The notes: generated from the letters alone by a model not told the origin. Positions 10,047-23,641 are shown, counted from the first letter of the stretch. The stretch: 64,000 nucleotides of DNA from Datisca glomerata (GCA_003255025.1 QANY01008203.1:780564-844563), one strand, 5' to 3'. Translations and numbers: made by a program.

Positions 10047-13000
10047 NTCCCTCTCTCCCGTCACACTCTCTCTCTCTATCTATCTATCTACCCATATACA
10101 TAATATATAGTGAAGTCGTGAAGAATGTAGTTGTCTAGAAAACAAATCATAATCTTGCAATTGTGCAATGTTACATAATCTTTGTTTTAATAGGGTTTGC
10201 CTTCTCTTCTTTCATTTGCTTGTTCTTACAGCATCAAGCAGAGGTCAATAGTTCTTCAGCGAGGACTTGCTGATCGGTCTGAAGCTGTTTCAAAGGAGTG
10301 TCTAAAGCTATTGAAAGATGAGTGGCTCATGAAGTGCTGCAATGGAGATGTTGTTGGACTTCTTAAATTTCTTGATGTCGAAACCTATGAAATGGTTGGG
10401 GAGTCTGTGATGGAAGCTTTGCTGAAAGCTAGCTTGGTGAAGCTACATGATGGTGAAAGTATGCGGAACTATATATCATCTACAATTGATAGTTCTGAAG
10501 GTTCGTTAAACTTGGAATATGGCCTTTTCCATTCTGGAAATGTACTTGGTTTTCTTGTTTTTCTATAGCATTTCTCTACTACAATTCTTAAATCATTTCT
10601 GGTGTTGTGACAACTCATTCTTCTAGTAAATCTTTCTCGTCTTTTCCTTTTGTCATTTTATCCACATACTTTTATTTGTCCTTCCAAGTCTTGCGTTTCT
10701 GAATGCAATTGGATTGGTTTTAAAGATCTCGCATGAATAGTGTTCAACACTATTATGGTGAAGCAACCAAAATACGTATGGTTGTGCAAGATTTCATTTC
10801 CATCTTTAGCAAGAATGTCTTTAATATCTTCAGTTTTCAAATTCTTGTTGATTTCGAAGTTTCAGTAACTATCTTGTATCCCTTCAGCAAAATTTTTGAA
10901 GATTCATGGATTTTTTATATAAAATGTGAAGGTTACTTAAATTACTTAGATGTTTCATTTTATGTATTGACTAGTATTGGCAACTCGTACCACACAAACA
11001 TTTTTGCGAGTAGAAGATTCAATGTATAGTTTATTTAATTCACTGGGACATGAGTGGCTAATTATTTATTTGGTTGTTTCCTATTACTGCCTAAATCCTT
11101 CTAATATAGATAAGTGTTGTGTACTCTTTCGTATTGGGTATAGTCATTAACTTGCGCTCTACAGTAACTGATGTTCCTCCTTCTTGATGTTAGGCAATGT
11201 AGTAGGCACTAGTGTAAATAAACCAGACACTTCAAACACCCAGCTCATGGAAGCAGAGGTTGCTTTTTACTGGAGGAGTATGTGTGGACATCTACTAAGT
11301 GAAGCTCAAGTAAGTTCGATTTCATATCTTTCATTTTTGTGCTTGAGGCACACATGTGCTTATGCTCTTTTAATCTGCAAAAAAATATGGAGAGAAGTGA
11401 AGAACAGGGTAGAGTTTTTATTTTCTATGATGTGCCTCAAGTTGTTGATTTTAATTCATCCCACCGTATGATGTTCAAAAGTATATTTTCATATCTCCTA
11501 AGCTTTAATAATTGATGTATTAAGTATCTTCAACTTAACTTACACTTTTCCTGAGAAAAAAACATAAGTACACACAGTGGTGAACTGCCTTTCAAACCGG
11601 TATGATGTTCAAAAGTATTATTTGTAGTAAGATAATAATATACGCATTACGCACCTACTATCAGTTGCTCCAACTCTATACTATTGGTTACTCTCACCAT
11701 CTTTTTTTTATGTTTATTTTTGGGTTACTCTATGTTTTCAATTCATCAACTCGAAATGACCTAGCCTTTCATGTGACTAAATTCTAGTTGTTTTGCTGCA
11801 GGAGTAAATTAATGTACTTGTTCTTTATGAGGGATTTAAAATTTAATTGAATGCTTGAGGAACAAGAGAGTAACGAGTTCATTCTAATTGGGTAGGAGTG
11901 ATAATTAACAAAGATACGACAATTCTTTCAATGAGGTTATTCTGTCTCATTGGCAATTATCTGTATCTAGTACAATGGATTCTAAAGTATCCTTTGTAGT
12001 GTAGGCTATTAATAGTGCTACATTCATACTTCATAGCACACGTCCTTTCCCTATTGCCAAAAGAGTGATATAAATATATACACGCACATTGAGCCACCTG
12101 ATGACGCGTTTGGATTATTTATGGTCTGAAAGATGATATTTTTAGGTGAGTTCTCTAAGAATTATTCATTATGTAACCTTTAGCAGAAATTGCCAGTACA
12201 TATCCATCTCATTCCAAAATATTCCATTGGTTTTTGCGTGAGGAGTTATATGTTAACATATTTTTAAATGCATTAATATAATTGACCCTATTAAGTGAGC
12301 TGAGTATTGCATTAAGTAGTGTGAAGTTCTTTTTTTTTCTAATTATTGTTGAATGTTGTAGTTAAGTACTGTAATTCTTGGATCTTATTACTGTTTCTCC
12401 TAAAGGTATGAGAACCATAACTTGTTCCTGAGCAGGCCAAAGGATCCGATGCTGCAGCCACTATGGGTACTGAAGCAGTGGTATATGCAGCAGAAGCTTC
12501 AGACAAGAATGATCTTATAGAGCGTATTCTTCCTGTGACAATATCTGATTATGTAGATTTGGTCAAAGCTCATGTTAAAGCTGGTACTTGTTTGTTTATT
12601 CAGGAAAGATGCATAATTGTTCTTAACATCTTACAACACAACTAAAATGACTTGCTTATTTCAGGATCAAATTATCACTTTGCATCTAGGCAATTACTAT
12701 TGCTTGGGGCAATGCTTGATTTTTCTGATGCAACAAATAGAAAGGTTGCCAGTGCACTTGTGCAGGAGCTGTTACACATGCCTCTTGACTATGAAGTTGA
12801 TGATGATGGCCACATGGTTGTTTTAGGAGATGGAATTAATCTTGGTGGAAACAGAGACTGGGCTGATGCAGTGACTGGGTTTGCAAGCACAGTTCATGCA
12901 GCTTATGGTGAATTGGGGGAAGTAGTTTTAGGGGTTGTTGAAGAGCTTGCTCAGCCTTGCAGGGAGAGAATTGCAAACTCTGTCCAGTGGATGCAGTGTC

Positions 13001-16000
13001 TTGCTGTGACCAGTCTTCTCCTGGAAAATGCAAAATCAACACGTTGTTTTCAAGGAAAAGCCATTGAACCTGCGGAACTATTGCACGCTTTATTGCTTCC
13101 TGGGGTAAAAAATGGATCGCTTGTCATAATTTGTCAGTTTTGCTTTTATGTAGATTTTCCTATAAATTGTCAAAGTCCATGTTACATAGATTTGGAGTAA
13201 GAGTATCTGGTATGGATATAATTCTTTAACGTCCATTACATGGGAATCAAGAGTTAGGTCATTGTTAGGCAAAATGAAGTTTCTGGGACTATAGTTATTC
13301 TGTATGTTTTACCTATATAATCTATATAAATTTCCGTTTGTATGTGAAACAGTTAAACTAGTTTTATTGGAAAGATCCCCTCTCTTCTTTTCTGCTACCA
13401 CAGAACATACTAGATGAATGCAGTTTTGTTATGTCTATTGAGGCAGATGTGCAACACTTGTATGGTCAAACCCAGTTACTTCATTGACTAAGTTTTTTAA
13501 TTTCATTCAACTGAGATATTAACTAATACCATCCTTTACTGCAGGCAAAACATATTAATCTGGATGTTCAAAGGATAGCTGTCCGTTGTCTAGGCCTTTT
13601 TGGATTGCTAGAAAAGAAACCAAGTGGGGTTCTAGTAAAGCAGTTGAGACTATCTTTTATCAAGTGCTCTCCTCCGATTAGCACAATGGCCTGTAAGGCT
13701 TTATTAGATCTAGGGATGTGGCATGGTCCTCAGGAAATTGATAGGGTTGTCAGGCAGGATTTGTCTGCACAGCTTCAACATGATGAGATATCTTCTGATA
13801 CTGTGAGCTTGTCTACCACAGATGGGGATTCTAATCTTGAATTTCTTGATCTCTTATATGATGGACTGGTCAAAGATGAGAGTTCGGAGTTTTCAGAAAT
13901 CGATGAGAATGAGTCAGTTCAAGCGGTTCTTGGGGAGGGCTTTGCTAAGATTCTTCTTCTGAGTGAAAAGTTCCCAAGCTTATCAACCTCTCTGCATATT
14001 TCGCTCTTGGCCAATCTCCTTACCATGTTGTACAGCAGCGAAACAAAAAGCCTAGAGAGGTGGCTGATTGTTCTCTTCTTGTGGAACCATTTTATTCCCT
14101 TTAGATAGGTATTCAAATATTCTTATTTGGTTTTTGCATTTTGACCAGGTTAAAACAATGTTTGGCTGTATTCTTTGAGCATTACCCTTCCCTCTCAGCT
14201 AGTCACAAGGCAAGTAGAGCAGGTTCCATTGGTAACGTTGGGAAGATATGAATTTTAGTTCTTTTGGTTGGTGATTTAATTATATCTGTTTGTAAATTTG
14301 CAGAAGCATATTTCTGAGGCTTTTATTCCTGTCATGCGTACAATGTGGCCAGGCATTAATGGCAACACTGGAGGTTCTAATATTATGGTGTCAAATATGC
14401 GTAAACGTGCGGTCCAAGCATCACGCTTCATGCTACAGATGTTGCGGGCTCCCCTATACACAAAAGAATCTGAAACTGTGGATGGACATTCTGGTAGGGA
14501 GAATCCAGAAGTCCTGGAGAGTACTTTAGATGCTCAGATTGAGTGTGGCGAGGAGGGTCTTGCCATTCGCATAGCCACTGAGGTTTGTAGCTAAGATTCA
14601 ACTATTTATTTTGAAACCTGAAAACTGGCTAGGAGCTTATCAGATTACTAACTTGCACCATGATGGGGGCTGCCTATCAGATTACTAACTTGCACCATGA
14701 TGGGGGCTGCCTATCAGATTACTTTATTAAGACATATCTTCTCTCACAAATATGAGAAGAAATAACATGCTATATATCTTTGTTAGTGCTATGTTCATAT
14801 TGGATATTTATGTCTAATAATTATAATAGCTGGGGTTCCCTGTTTTCAATACCAAAAATTTATTGTTGAAGGAAAAAGGTTATCTTATGATGATTATTCT
14901 GTCCCTTTTCATCTTTGTCTCCTTATAATAACTGCAACTAAAATCATAACATCTTATTTATGCAAATTTATTTTATTTTCTAAAATATATCTATCGAATT
15001 TTCTTATAACCTTTCATAAGTTATAACATTTCTGCCCCTATTTAAATATATGGATAAGAACTAGAGCTAGAAATCTGTTTGAAGTCTGAATAATAATTTT
15101 ATATGCAACCAGTAGCTTTAAATATCAAATGATCCTTAAGATGGTTATGCATCAATTGGAATGGAGGCCAATGTTTGGCAAGTTCAAGTTGGCCTTTCAT
15201 TGTTACGCATGAGTAGGTGTGCTTTTCATGTAAGATTGTTGTGTTCAGTTGGAGTTGGATGATGATGGTCTCCTCTTTCATGTCTGAACTTTGTATTTTG
15301 AGGGACAAATAATCTTTAAGAACTACCCAGGGTATTGCAGACTTCAATCGTACTAATATGATATTCGATCATTTTTTCAGGTGGCAAGGTTCCAAAGAAA
15401 GAAGACATCTGCTGAGAGGTCCTATGTCGCAGCTCTATGTCGAGTTCTTGTTTTGATCCATTTTCGCCCATCAGAGCAGGTGGCCATAAAGATAATGAGG
15501 AGGCTAATAAATTGTCTGTTAGAATCTTGCTCATCAGAGAAAGATCTTGCCAAGGATTTGAAGGAAATGGCTCGGCATCTGGAGGCAATTGATAGTCATC
15601 CAGCTATGGAACTGCTCCAAGATCAAGCTAATCTTATATTAGGTAAGAAACCATAATTTTTCCGTTGTCGCATCTTAAAAAGTTATTTCTAATATTCAAC
15701 AGCAACATTAATATTAACTCTATTTCCAAATAATAGTCCTAAAATTTTCACACAATTTGCAATTGTCGCATCTGCACAACCAAATGCTTCCTGTATTGCA
15801 TCTGGCTAGGATTAGTCTAATCTCACATGATTAGTAATACAAATTTAAGTAGTTTTCCAGTTCTAACAGTGATGATTTCTATTAATTGTTCAACTTTAAC
15901 GTGAATGAACTTCTAGTTACTGTACATGCAAAGTGCCCAGTGGTTGGATAGCTAAAGTATGCATTGAGGCAGAACTTCTGAACATTGTTAAAGTTCGCTT

Positions 16001-16426
16001 TGATAGAGTGATCATTATTTGTTCTATTTCAATGCCTATAGTCCATTGATTTCTCTCCATCTCTCTGTCTCTCTATATATGTTATTTATAGGAAGACTAA
16101 ATCTGGATTTCGAACTGAAAGTTGATGTGCCGTTAGAAATAACACAGACGCCAGTCCCTCGCTCAACAAGAGCAACAACACGTAGCAGAAGAAGAGTGAG
16201 GCATGAAGTGTCTTCAGATGAAGATGTGTCACCCACCTCTACTCTCCCTATTATTCAAGGCTCAATAATGAACACCCGCTCACAGAGAGCAAGTAAAACT
16301 GCAGCACTAACAAAGATGACTGCCAATAGAACGCTTAGAATTGACGAAGATGATGATGCAGATGATCATACTGATGACTCTGATGATGAGAATGAAGATG
16401 AAGACTCAGATGTCTCATTCGACTAG
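8605..16426 (+). CDS. CAP-G: Condensin complex subunit 3 (CAP-G), 12 exons
   Basis: This is a HEAT-repeat subunit of condensin I, which with SMC2/SMC4, CAP-H and CAP-D2 compacts mitotic chromosomes. Exons: 8605-8973, 9205-9408, 9742-9887, 10232-10500, 11194-11309, 12436-12583, 12665-13104, 13545-14059, 14149-14209, 14304-14582, 15381-15642, 16092-16426. All phases join in one frame of 1047 aa, close to what I recall for plant CAP-G. Recognisable stretches are RLPDDAEVSNELWDEVIDC, VEDKVPVIRTYAVRALSRF (HEAT repeats), DEWLMKCCNGDVVGLLKFL, RTMWPGINGN, and a basic then Asp/Glu-rich C-terminus ending DSDVSFD. The start MADVDED is chosen; an in-frame ATG at 8554 would add 17 residues. Intron 9 has a GC donor (AAG|GCAAGT); the others are GT-AG. 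Family identity comes from sequence recognition, without a search. Confidence 0.9.
9108..9163. repeat. CT microsatellite in CAP-G intron 1
   Basis: A (CT)n tract with interspersed C runs in the pyrimidine-rich 3' half of intron 1, about 40-95 bases before the acceptor AG at 9203-9204. It may act as an extended polypyrimidine tract and should be length-variable. Confidence 0.9.
10012..10092. repeat. CT/CTAT microsatellite in CAP-G intron 3, with one N
   Basis: (CT)n followed by CTAT repeats in the intron before exon 4. One base at 10047 is N, which points to unresolved repeat length or sequencing trouble in this tract. It lies in an intron and does not affect the protein. Confidence 0.9.
14638..14723. 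repeat. 37-bp tandem duplication in CAP-G intron 10
   Basis: Two identical 37-bp units (14638-14674 and 14675-14711), starting TATCAGATTACTAACTTG, are followed by a 12-base partial third unit. The identity suggests a very recent duplication. It is intronic, just downstream of the donor at 14583. Confidence 0.9.
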
Positions 16427-16979
16427 GATGAAGATGCAGACGATCATACAGAAAATTGTTCATTATCACTGTACATTTACGTCAAGCTTTTTTTAATTTA
16501 TCTGAGTTCCCGTCTCGAGAGGTTCTAACGGGACTTCGATTTGTGAAGCTGTATCCTATTTTATATATAATTTATGGCTGTTCATTACGTATTTCTGTTG
16601 AAACCTTGAGTCCATGTTTTTAATTTGCATGGAGTGAGTTGGTTAAGAAATTCTGGTACCAATGTTGGTGTATTCGATCGATATACTATCTTTTGGTGAG
16701 TGATGACTATATATTGACATAAAATAAGGGTCAATATCTGCTTTTTTCTTGGATTTAATGAACATTTTCATGTTATTTTTGCCTTCGTATGAGAAATAAG
16801 TATACAAATATGCTACTCTATGAATCTGTAGGTCTAGGTCATTCATATCACATATGTTTCGAACCTATATCGGATCTGGAACTTAGGCTTATTTTGTGGT
16901 ATGGTGACATGGAGTGAGTTTAATCCCAATAAGCAGCTCTGTAATCACGAGCCTATTTCGGAGACAAGATAGGTAGAAG
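16427..16979 (+). other. 3' flank/UTR of the CAP-G gene
   Basis: Directly after the stop codon, a GATGAAGATGCAGACGATCA stretch repeats the acidic-tail coding sequence found at about 16347. The rest is AT-rich and presumably holds the 3' UTR, but no polyadenylation site can be fixed. No further gene is seen. Confidence 0.5.
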
Positions 16980-18012
16980 TAAGGGTGTAAAAAAGGCTGA
17001 AGTATCCGAAATTTGACAAGCCTGCCTGAGATCGGCCCAACCATAATCTGGAACCGAGACTGAAAGACTAAGTTTGAGACCGGATATAATCTGGAACCGA
17101 GATCGAAAGACTAAGCATGAGACCGGACCAAATAAAGCTAATGGCGCTTTGGGCATTGAAGGTAAAACTTTTGGGCCTAACCGGACGGAAGACGAAAAAT
17201 AGTCAACCTAGACTCCAACATACCTAAAAGTGATTTGCCAATAGTCACTATTACTAATTGTCAAAAATCATCTTAAGATTGACAATTTGGCATTAATTTT
17301 CAACGGTAAAATCTTACTAAAAGTATTAGTTTGTCAAATAGATAACAATTTCAAATGAAAATCAATTAGTTTTAATTTTTTTCCTATAACATAATCTATT
17401 TTTTTAATGTTTTTATGCTACAAAATAAACTTTCATTTAAAAAATTTCACATAATTTCTTTAATCTTCTTTCACTTCTAAAAATCCTCACTTTATTCAAT
17501 TATCAGTCTCTCATAATCTCTTAAATTTCATCTCTTAAATATATATTTTTATTATTTTAATTAGTACATTTAATATTAACTAGGTTGAAGGAAAAGTTAT
17601 GGGCAAAATAGTAAACTTTCAACTCAAACTGCAAAAACATGTTTTTTTTAACAAAAATTGTCAGAGTAAACTTATTTACCAAATTACAGCGTAATTGAAT
17701 TTATTTACATTGATGTATTTTCGTAAATATATTATTTATTTCGGACATTTTAAACTATTTTTGCAAAAAAAAAAAAAAAAAAAAATCAGTCATTTATATT
17801 TGAGCTGAAAAGTTGATTTTTTTGTCATTTTAAAAAAAATATTTTTTCTCTTTTAAGCCTAGATCGAAGCCCGAAACTAAACTAAGAAGCCCAAAAAAAC
17901 ATAAGGTTTGATGTCTGAGTAAAATGAATTTCGAGCCGGTCCAATCTGGATCAAAAACAAAGAAAATATTAAGGTCGAGCTCATACCCAATCCGGACCGA
18001 TTTACATCCCTA
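16980..18012. mobile_element. 1.03-kb hAT-like non-autonomous element
   Basis: The ends are TAAGGGTGTAAA (left) and TTTACATCCCTA (right, TAGGGATGTAAA on the other strand). Flanks GGTAGAAG (16972-16979) and GGCAGAAG (18013-18020) form an 8-bp duplication with one mismatch, the length made by hAT transposases. Near both ends there are GC-richer blocks with GGACCGA/TCCGGACC words, and the centre is AT-rich with a poly-A run at about 17766. There is no transposase. It sits about 550 bp downstream of the CAP-G stop. Confidence 0.7.
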
Positions 18013-21000
18013 GGCAGAAGTATAACTTCATTTCCTGTACTGTAATTGGATAACTTATTGTATAACACAAGTAGTTAACATTCTTTCGAGCTTATGGATC
18101 AATAAATAGTTCTTATGTGATAGACTGACAAGTTTCCACTATCGTTCACAATTTTCTTTGTATACCTTTGTTTATTATCCATCCTACTAACACAATATAC
18201 ATTCAAAATGTATCAAAATCTCTAACAGTGTTAGAAACACTTTAACACTTTAACGCTACCGTAGGATCATGGCGTTCATCACTACTATGTGTTGGTAATG
18301 AATTTAGTCTCACATCATATGTGGAATCTGAACGAATAAGAAAAAAAATTGATTTTCAATCATGACGTGAATGTGTGGTTTTATATAATTTATTATGCCA
18401 CGTCATTGTATTATTTAGCACCAATATATTACATATCCCCAAAAAAACCCGGGCGTTATGCTCCTTCCAAACCAAGAAGGCATGGGAAATGAAGAAAGTG
18501 ATGTCGATAAAAACTTGGAGAGACAATATCTTTAAGTAAAAGTAATGTTATGTAACACCATTATTTCTTTTTGCGGAAACAATATTTTTGAGTAAAAGCA
18601 ATGTTATGTAGCATCATTATTTCTTTTTGCTCAAACTATACTATATATTAAACAAACACAAAACAATACAAAAGTTAAAGTGGCTTAAGCCTACCTCAGA
18701 TTATATTAAACCAAATTATACGTAACACCGTTATGATTTTGTAATGAATGTGACATTATACTTATATTTCATGATTTAAATCTTATTTTATTTTATTTAT
18801 TGACACACCACTACACTCATTTAAAATGAGATGACGCACATTGAACATTCATAATAATATTAAATAGGACAATGATTTTTCATTAGGTTTTGATGGCTCC
18901 GGCCATTCGTAAGCTGATTTGGGAACCTAAGCAAAGCTTAGGGAATAACTTGAACATTTGGTTAGAGTGTGAATTTAAAGTGTGAAATTGTGAAAATATT
19001 TCGCCGCTGACTTAAATTAAATATTTTAATGAAATCAATGCTATTTGTTTTTTTTTTTTTCGTTTTTCTTTGCATTACAAGGTTGAATAGTCCTGGTCTA
19101 AATTTCTCTTCTTCCTGTTGAATACAGTACTACGTTCAATTTTTTTTTAATAATCACATGAAGAAAATAAATAAGATTCTCATTTGAATGTTCTTCATGA
19201 AAAAGTCTAATATGAATCCTTTCAGATTCCTTCTAGATGGCAATCATTGTACATTGCTTTTTTTCTTAATATCATTGTGCCATCTTCATGTTTCACCATC
19301 AACAGCAACAGTATTATACCCTTACATGTCAAGTATTACTATTCAGTCACGTATATCTGAGAGAGATTGTTTTGAGATTTTACAAATGTTTATTCTCTTA
19401 ATGTCAATAACAAACATAGTGTAGTGGAACAATGACTACTTTTGAATTGTTCAGTCACACCTGAAAAGTTCATATTAGATTTAAAAATATAAATAAAAAA
19501 ATACTATATTTTTTTTAACTGTATTTTATAGTTTGTATCGAATATGGTACTATCCAGATCTAGTGATAGGACCGATCAAGTCAATGGCAAATAAACTGTT
19601 TCCAAGTTTTGACCCTTCACATTCTACAAGTATTCCAAATACTAATTGTAAGATCATTTTACTGAAAAATTGGCTTTCATATGCACCAAAGGTCACCATG
19701 CTATCATTAGGATAGGAATCTAAACTCAGAAGAAAAGTGACCATTACTTTATCTTTTGTCATATAAGGAAAAAGACATTATTAAAGTGTGAATCTTAATA
19801 ACTTAGCTTGCACAATCCCAAACCGTTTGGGTCCATGAAAGGAAAACCTTAACTTGGGATCGAGTCAGCACTTCTGGTATTCCAATAGTGGAGAAATAAT
19901 TATCTTAATTTTATGACGCGTTTACTTTTATATTGAAATCACGTTTTTTAAAAATTAAATTAAGTTTGAAATCACTTTTTTCAAGAAATCAGATAAAGAA
20001 TATAATAATAAAAAATTAGAATATAAAATCAGATTAATTAATTTATTAACTTTCAAGAATAAAAAAATATGATTATTTGAAATAAAAATAATTGTTTGTG
20101 TTTACTTATCAATGAGTTAGAATCAAACTATATGACACTACTAAAACCTCATTTAAAAAAAATAAGTACTATCAATCTTACTATAGGATTTTGAGGTCAT
20201 GATGAACTTTTCATAGTTTATTCTAAATGAATCAGAAATATAAAATCTCATTACCAACTATTTGATAGGAAACCTAAATTAAACAATCAATACAATCAAC
20301 ATTGGCCAAAATTATGAGATCTATTGAGAATCAAATTTTAAAGTCGTAGTAAACAATTGAAATGATCATTATCCATTTCATAAAAATCAAGTATTAAGAT
20401 AATCAGGTTGTTGATGTTCTGATTTCTCATGTTATTTATTTAGATACAATTTATTGGTGGGTTTAATGCTCCAAATTTTTATGACAAATTAGATTGACGC
20501 ATTTAGTTAAACCTTCACACTCCATACTTTATATTAATGAAGAGATAAAATAGATTCATTATTTTTTGATTTGTTATAATTGTTGAGGTTAGTTTGATTC
20601 TTTTACCTCAACTTTTCCTCTCTGTTTAGTTTGTATTTAGTCTCCTTTTGTACGGTTTCTAAGGGTTAATGATCATTATATAAGTTTGCCTTCTTCTTCC
20701 TCTTCTCTCCTTCTCTTCTTGATTATGTCTTCTACCTTCTTTTCTAAATTTTTCTTAAATCTCTTTACCTTAACAATTTTGAGTTTGAGTCATATTTTTT
20801 CATTCTTTTTACAAATATGATTTTGATAAAAAAATTCTCTACATCTTTACTATGCAACAAAAAAGTTGTGGGCTTGCGTGGCTGTTTTCATTTGGATCTT
20901 TGCACATGTTTAGTTGATCTAGTTTGACTTTTCTTTAGCTATTTAATTTTTTAATATCTGGATACCTCATGTGGCTTTTTTAACATATACTTTTTAACGA

Positions 21001-21623
21001 TGATTTTCTTCTTAAGTTAGTCCACTTAAAAAAACAATTTAAATGACAATTGTCAATAGTATTCATTAACTTCTAATAAGTTTAGCTCTATATCATCTAT
21101 TACAAATATTTGAAAAAACATTTGACTTTTTTAAAAAAGCTTAATTAAATGTGTGTATATGTGATACTAAACTATATATAAAAGATGCTCAAGAGCATAA
21201 ACTTTTGATCAATAATTTAAGTTTAGTTACATTAATGTTTGACAAGCATTTTTATATATTTTTCATAACGTTTAAAATTTACTAGTTCACTTATACGTGC
21301 TATCACATGGTTTAAATAATTTTTAAAATATGATATATTTGTTAATATAATATTTTTTAAGATAATAATTTCTAAGAGGTGCATTGTACTCTATAAACTA
21401 AACGATAAAAACTCGACTGATATAATATTCTAAAAAATAAAAAAATACAAATATATGTTCAGAAGAATTATATAGAGTATTGTTGTTTGTACAATTCATA
21501 ATAATCAATGAACTTATGGCATGGATGAGGTTGATAAGCACAATAATATAAGTTGATCCTTGTTATGATCGACCAATACAAATGATTACTAAGCTTTCGC
21601 TTCAATTTATTGAAGGTTGAATT
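18013..21623. other. Long AT-rich intergenic region
   Basis: No exon, RNA gene or transposon domain is recognised. Apart from the 56-bp tandem duplication at 18523-18634, the sequence is AT-rich with only chance open frames, all short and without recognisable motifs. Confidence 0.5.
18523..18634. repeat. Tandem duplication of 56 bp
   Basis: Two diverged copies (18523-18578 and 18579-18634) share ACAATAT, AGTAAAAG, AATGTTATGTA and CATTATTTCTTTTTGC blocks in order. Several substitutions separate them, so this is older than the intron 10 duplication. Confidence 0.8.
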
Positions 21624-21880
21624 TAGGATTTGGATTCCCTCCTGCGTGGATCTCAACAGGAGGTGTTATGTCCCTCAAATCTAGGCTGTTCGTGTAGAAA
21701 CCGATGGCTAAAATCAATCTCGACACATGTGCCGAGATGATAAAATAATTTTTAATTCTTTTTAATTTTTTAATTTTGCTGTTTTATCTTTTTTCTATTT
21801 TACATCTGGGTCGTCCATTTTTAAAATGGAGGGTCCAAATGTAATAGATCCATCTCCTATATGAGTGGATCTAAATCCTT
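21624..21880. mobile_element. 257-bp MITE with imperfect inverted ends
   Basis: The left end TAGGATTTGGATTCC and the right end, read on the other strand as AAGGATTTAGATCCAC, form an imperfect inverted repeat. The element is flanked by AATT on both sides (21620-21623 and 21881-21884), a possible short target duplication in AT-rich DNA. The inside contains a near-palindrome, CGACACATGTGCCGAG, and no coding region. The superfamily is not assigned. Confidence 0.45.
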
Positions 21881-23641
21881 AATTAATTAACATTTCCTAA
21901 ATTAATTAATTTAGATTTAATTATTTCTACTACACATTTCCAAAAGTGTCATTAATAAGTATTTAACTTTTCAAATATTATTTTTTCTTTCAAATTAAAA
22001 TTTGTTTAAAAAACACAAATTTGAAGATGATCTCATTAAAATTTGGAAAAAAATATATTATTTAAAAATAATTAAAGAAATTAATATATTATTTATCGTG
22101 CCCGGTGCATTGCACGTGATTGTAGTCTTCTTGGAATGAGACACGCTCTTTGAATGAGACAATAAGTAGGTATGAATGCAATTATTGTAAAATTTATAAG
22201 TAGGTAAGAGAATAAGTTCCAATAATATTTTTGCCTTTTTGAAGTTTGTAATTGTGGATAATATGTAATTGGCCAATAAATGCCAAAGTGATATTAGCCA
22301 CTTCAAATTGGGAAATTCCTTGGTGAGACTCCAAACTCAAATATGTTTGGGTTATAGACTTTGGGTATTATCTATTATTATGAGGCAGTGTTGAAGAAGA
22401 GTGTAAACTTCTCAAATCTAAGCTAACATTGACGTGCAACTATAAAAATCATCAACTTTATTCTCTGTCTCTATCTAAGGATGTTTTCTATCTTAAAAAT
22501 TTGGAAAGTAATAAAAAGAAAATGAAATGAGATAACGGTATATATGTAATACTGATGATATCTTAAATATTTTAAATCATATGACTTTTCAGTTAACCGT
22601 TAATAATGGAAAGCTATGCTATTTTTTAATTAAAATTCCTTATGTTATGATTACTCAAAATTCAAAAACTGTTTTTTAAGAGAATCTTTTGAACGGACAA
22701 ATCATGTATGATGCGTCAATTGGGGCTAAATTTTCGTTCGCTATTCGAGAAATGCAATTATCAGAGGTATTTAAAGGATAACATCTATTTATTTCTATTT
22801 TAATTGTCTTTATCTATAACATATATAAAAATATTAAATTTAGAGAAACATTTTTAAACGATAATGTCCTTAATAATTTTTGAAATAATCTTAATTATCT
22901 GTCAATTACTATAGTAAGCCTCACATATTTCATATCTAATTAATTAAGATTCATTCTCATTATTTATTGCATGCACACAAAATAATAAAAATTTACCTCC
23001 AATACTCTTTTGGTTCACTTTCCCTTTAAAGTCTCTAGCTACAATTTCGCTCATTATATTTTATCTTTTTACTGATTCTACCTTACTTTTGAATTAAGAC
23101 TCTTGAATTGCACTTATTTATATTATAATATTTTTTTCTATTCCAATGAGCAATCTACTATCATTTGAGAAAGTCTAGACTCATCACTAAACACTAATTT
23201 AATTCACTGGACTAGGTTCCACCGATTAAGAAAGTTTAGGTTCATAATTAAATAATTTGAAATTTATTAAATAGTTATTTATGTCTAAAACTTATTAGCA
23301 GTTTATAAGCACGTGGAACGTATGTGATAAAAGACTAATGTTAATTATAAGTTTGTCATTCTATTCCAATGTGTTCCACTTGTTACCATTATTTGTGAAT
23401 GTGACAAGCACGAACCTAAGCCTTAAGTGTAACACATGTTACGCCTATTTGAATGGTTTTGGCACGATATAATAGAAAAGTTAAAATTATTTATTAGATA
23501 ATTTAGTTAGACCATAACTCATAAATGTAAAGATAATTTATAAATATAAGCTTTATAATTTTATTATTGTTTGATAATTGCATCTCTAAAGATTTAAATT
23601 AAGTAAATCCTAATAAAATTGACACTCATTCATATTTTTAA
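21881..23641. other. AT-rich intergenic region with a possible Helitron 3' end
   Basis: It is mostly featureless AT-rich DNA. At about 22098-22125 a hairpin-like CGTGCCCGGTGCATTGCACG is followed by GTAGT, which resembles a plant Helitron 3' terminus with the CTAG changed to GTAG. No matching 5' end is clear. No gene is seen. Confidence 0.4.

Noticed and set aside
10733..11029. 98-codon open frame in CAP-G intron 4
   Set aside because: No recognisable motif, AT-rich intron composition, and CAP-G exons join in phase across it.
19188..19424. Open frame starting MFFMKKSNMNPF
   Set aside because: Short, AT-driven hydrophobic composition, no neighbouring exons or recognisable domain.
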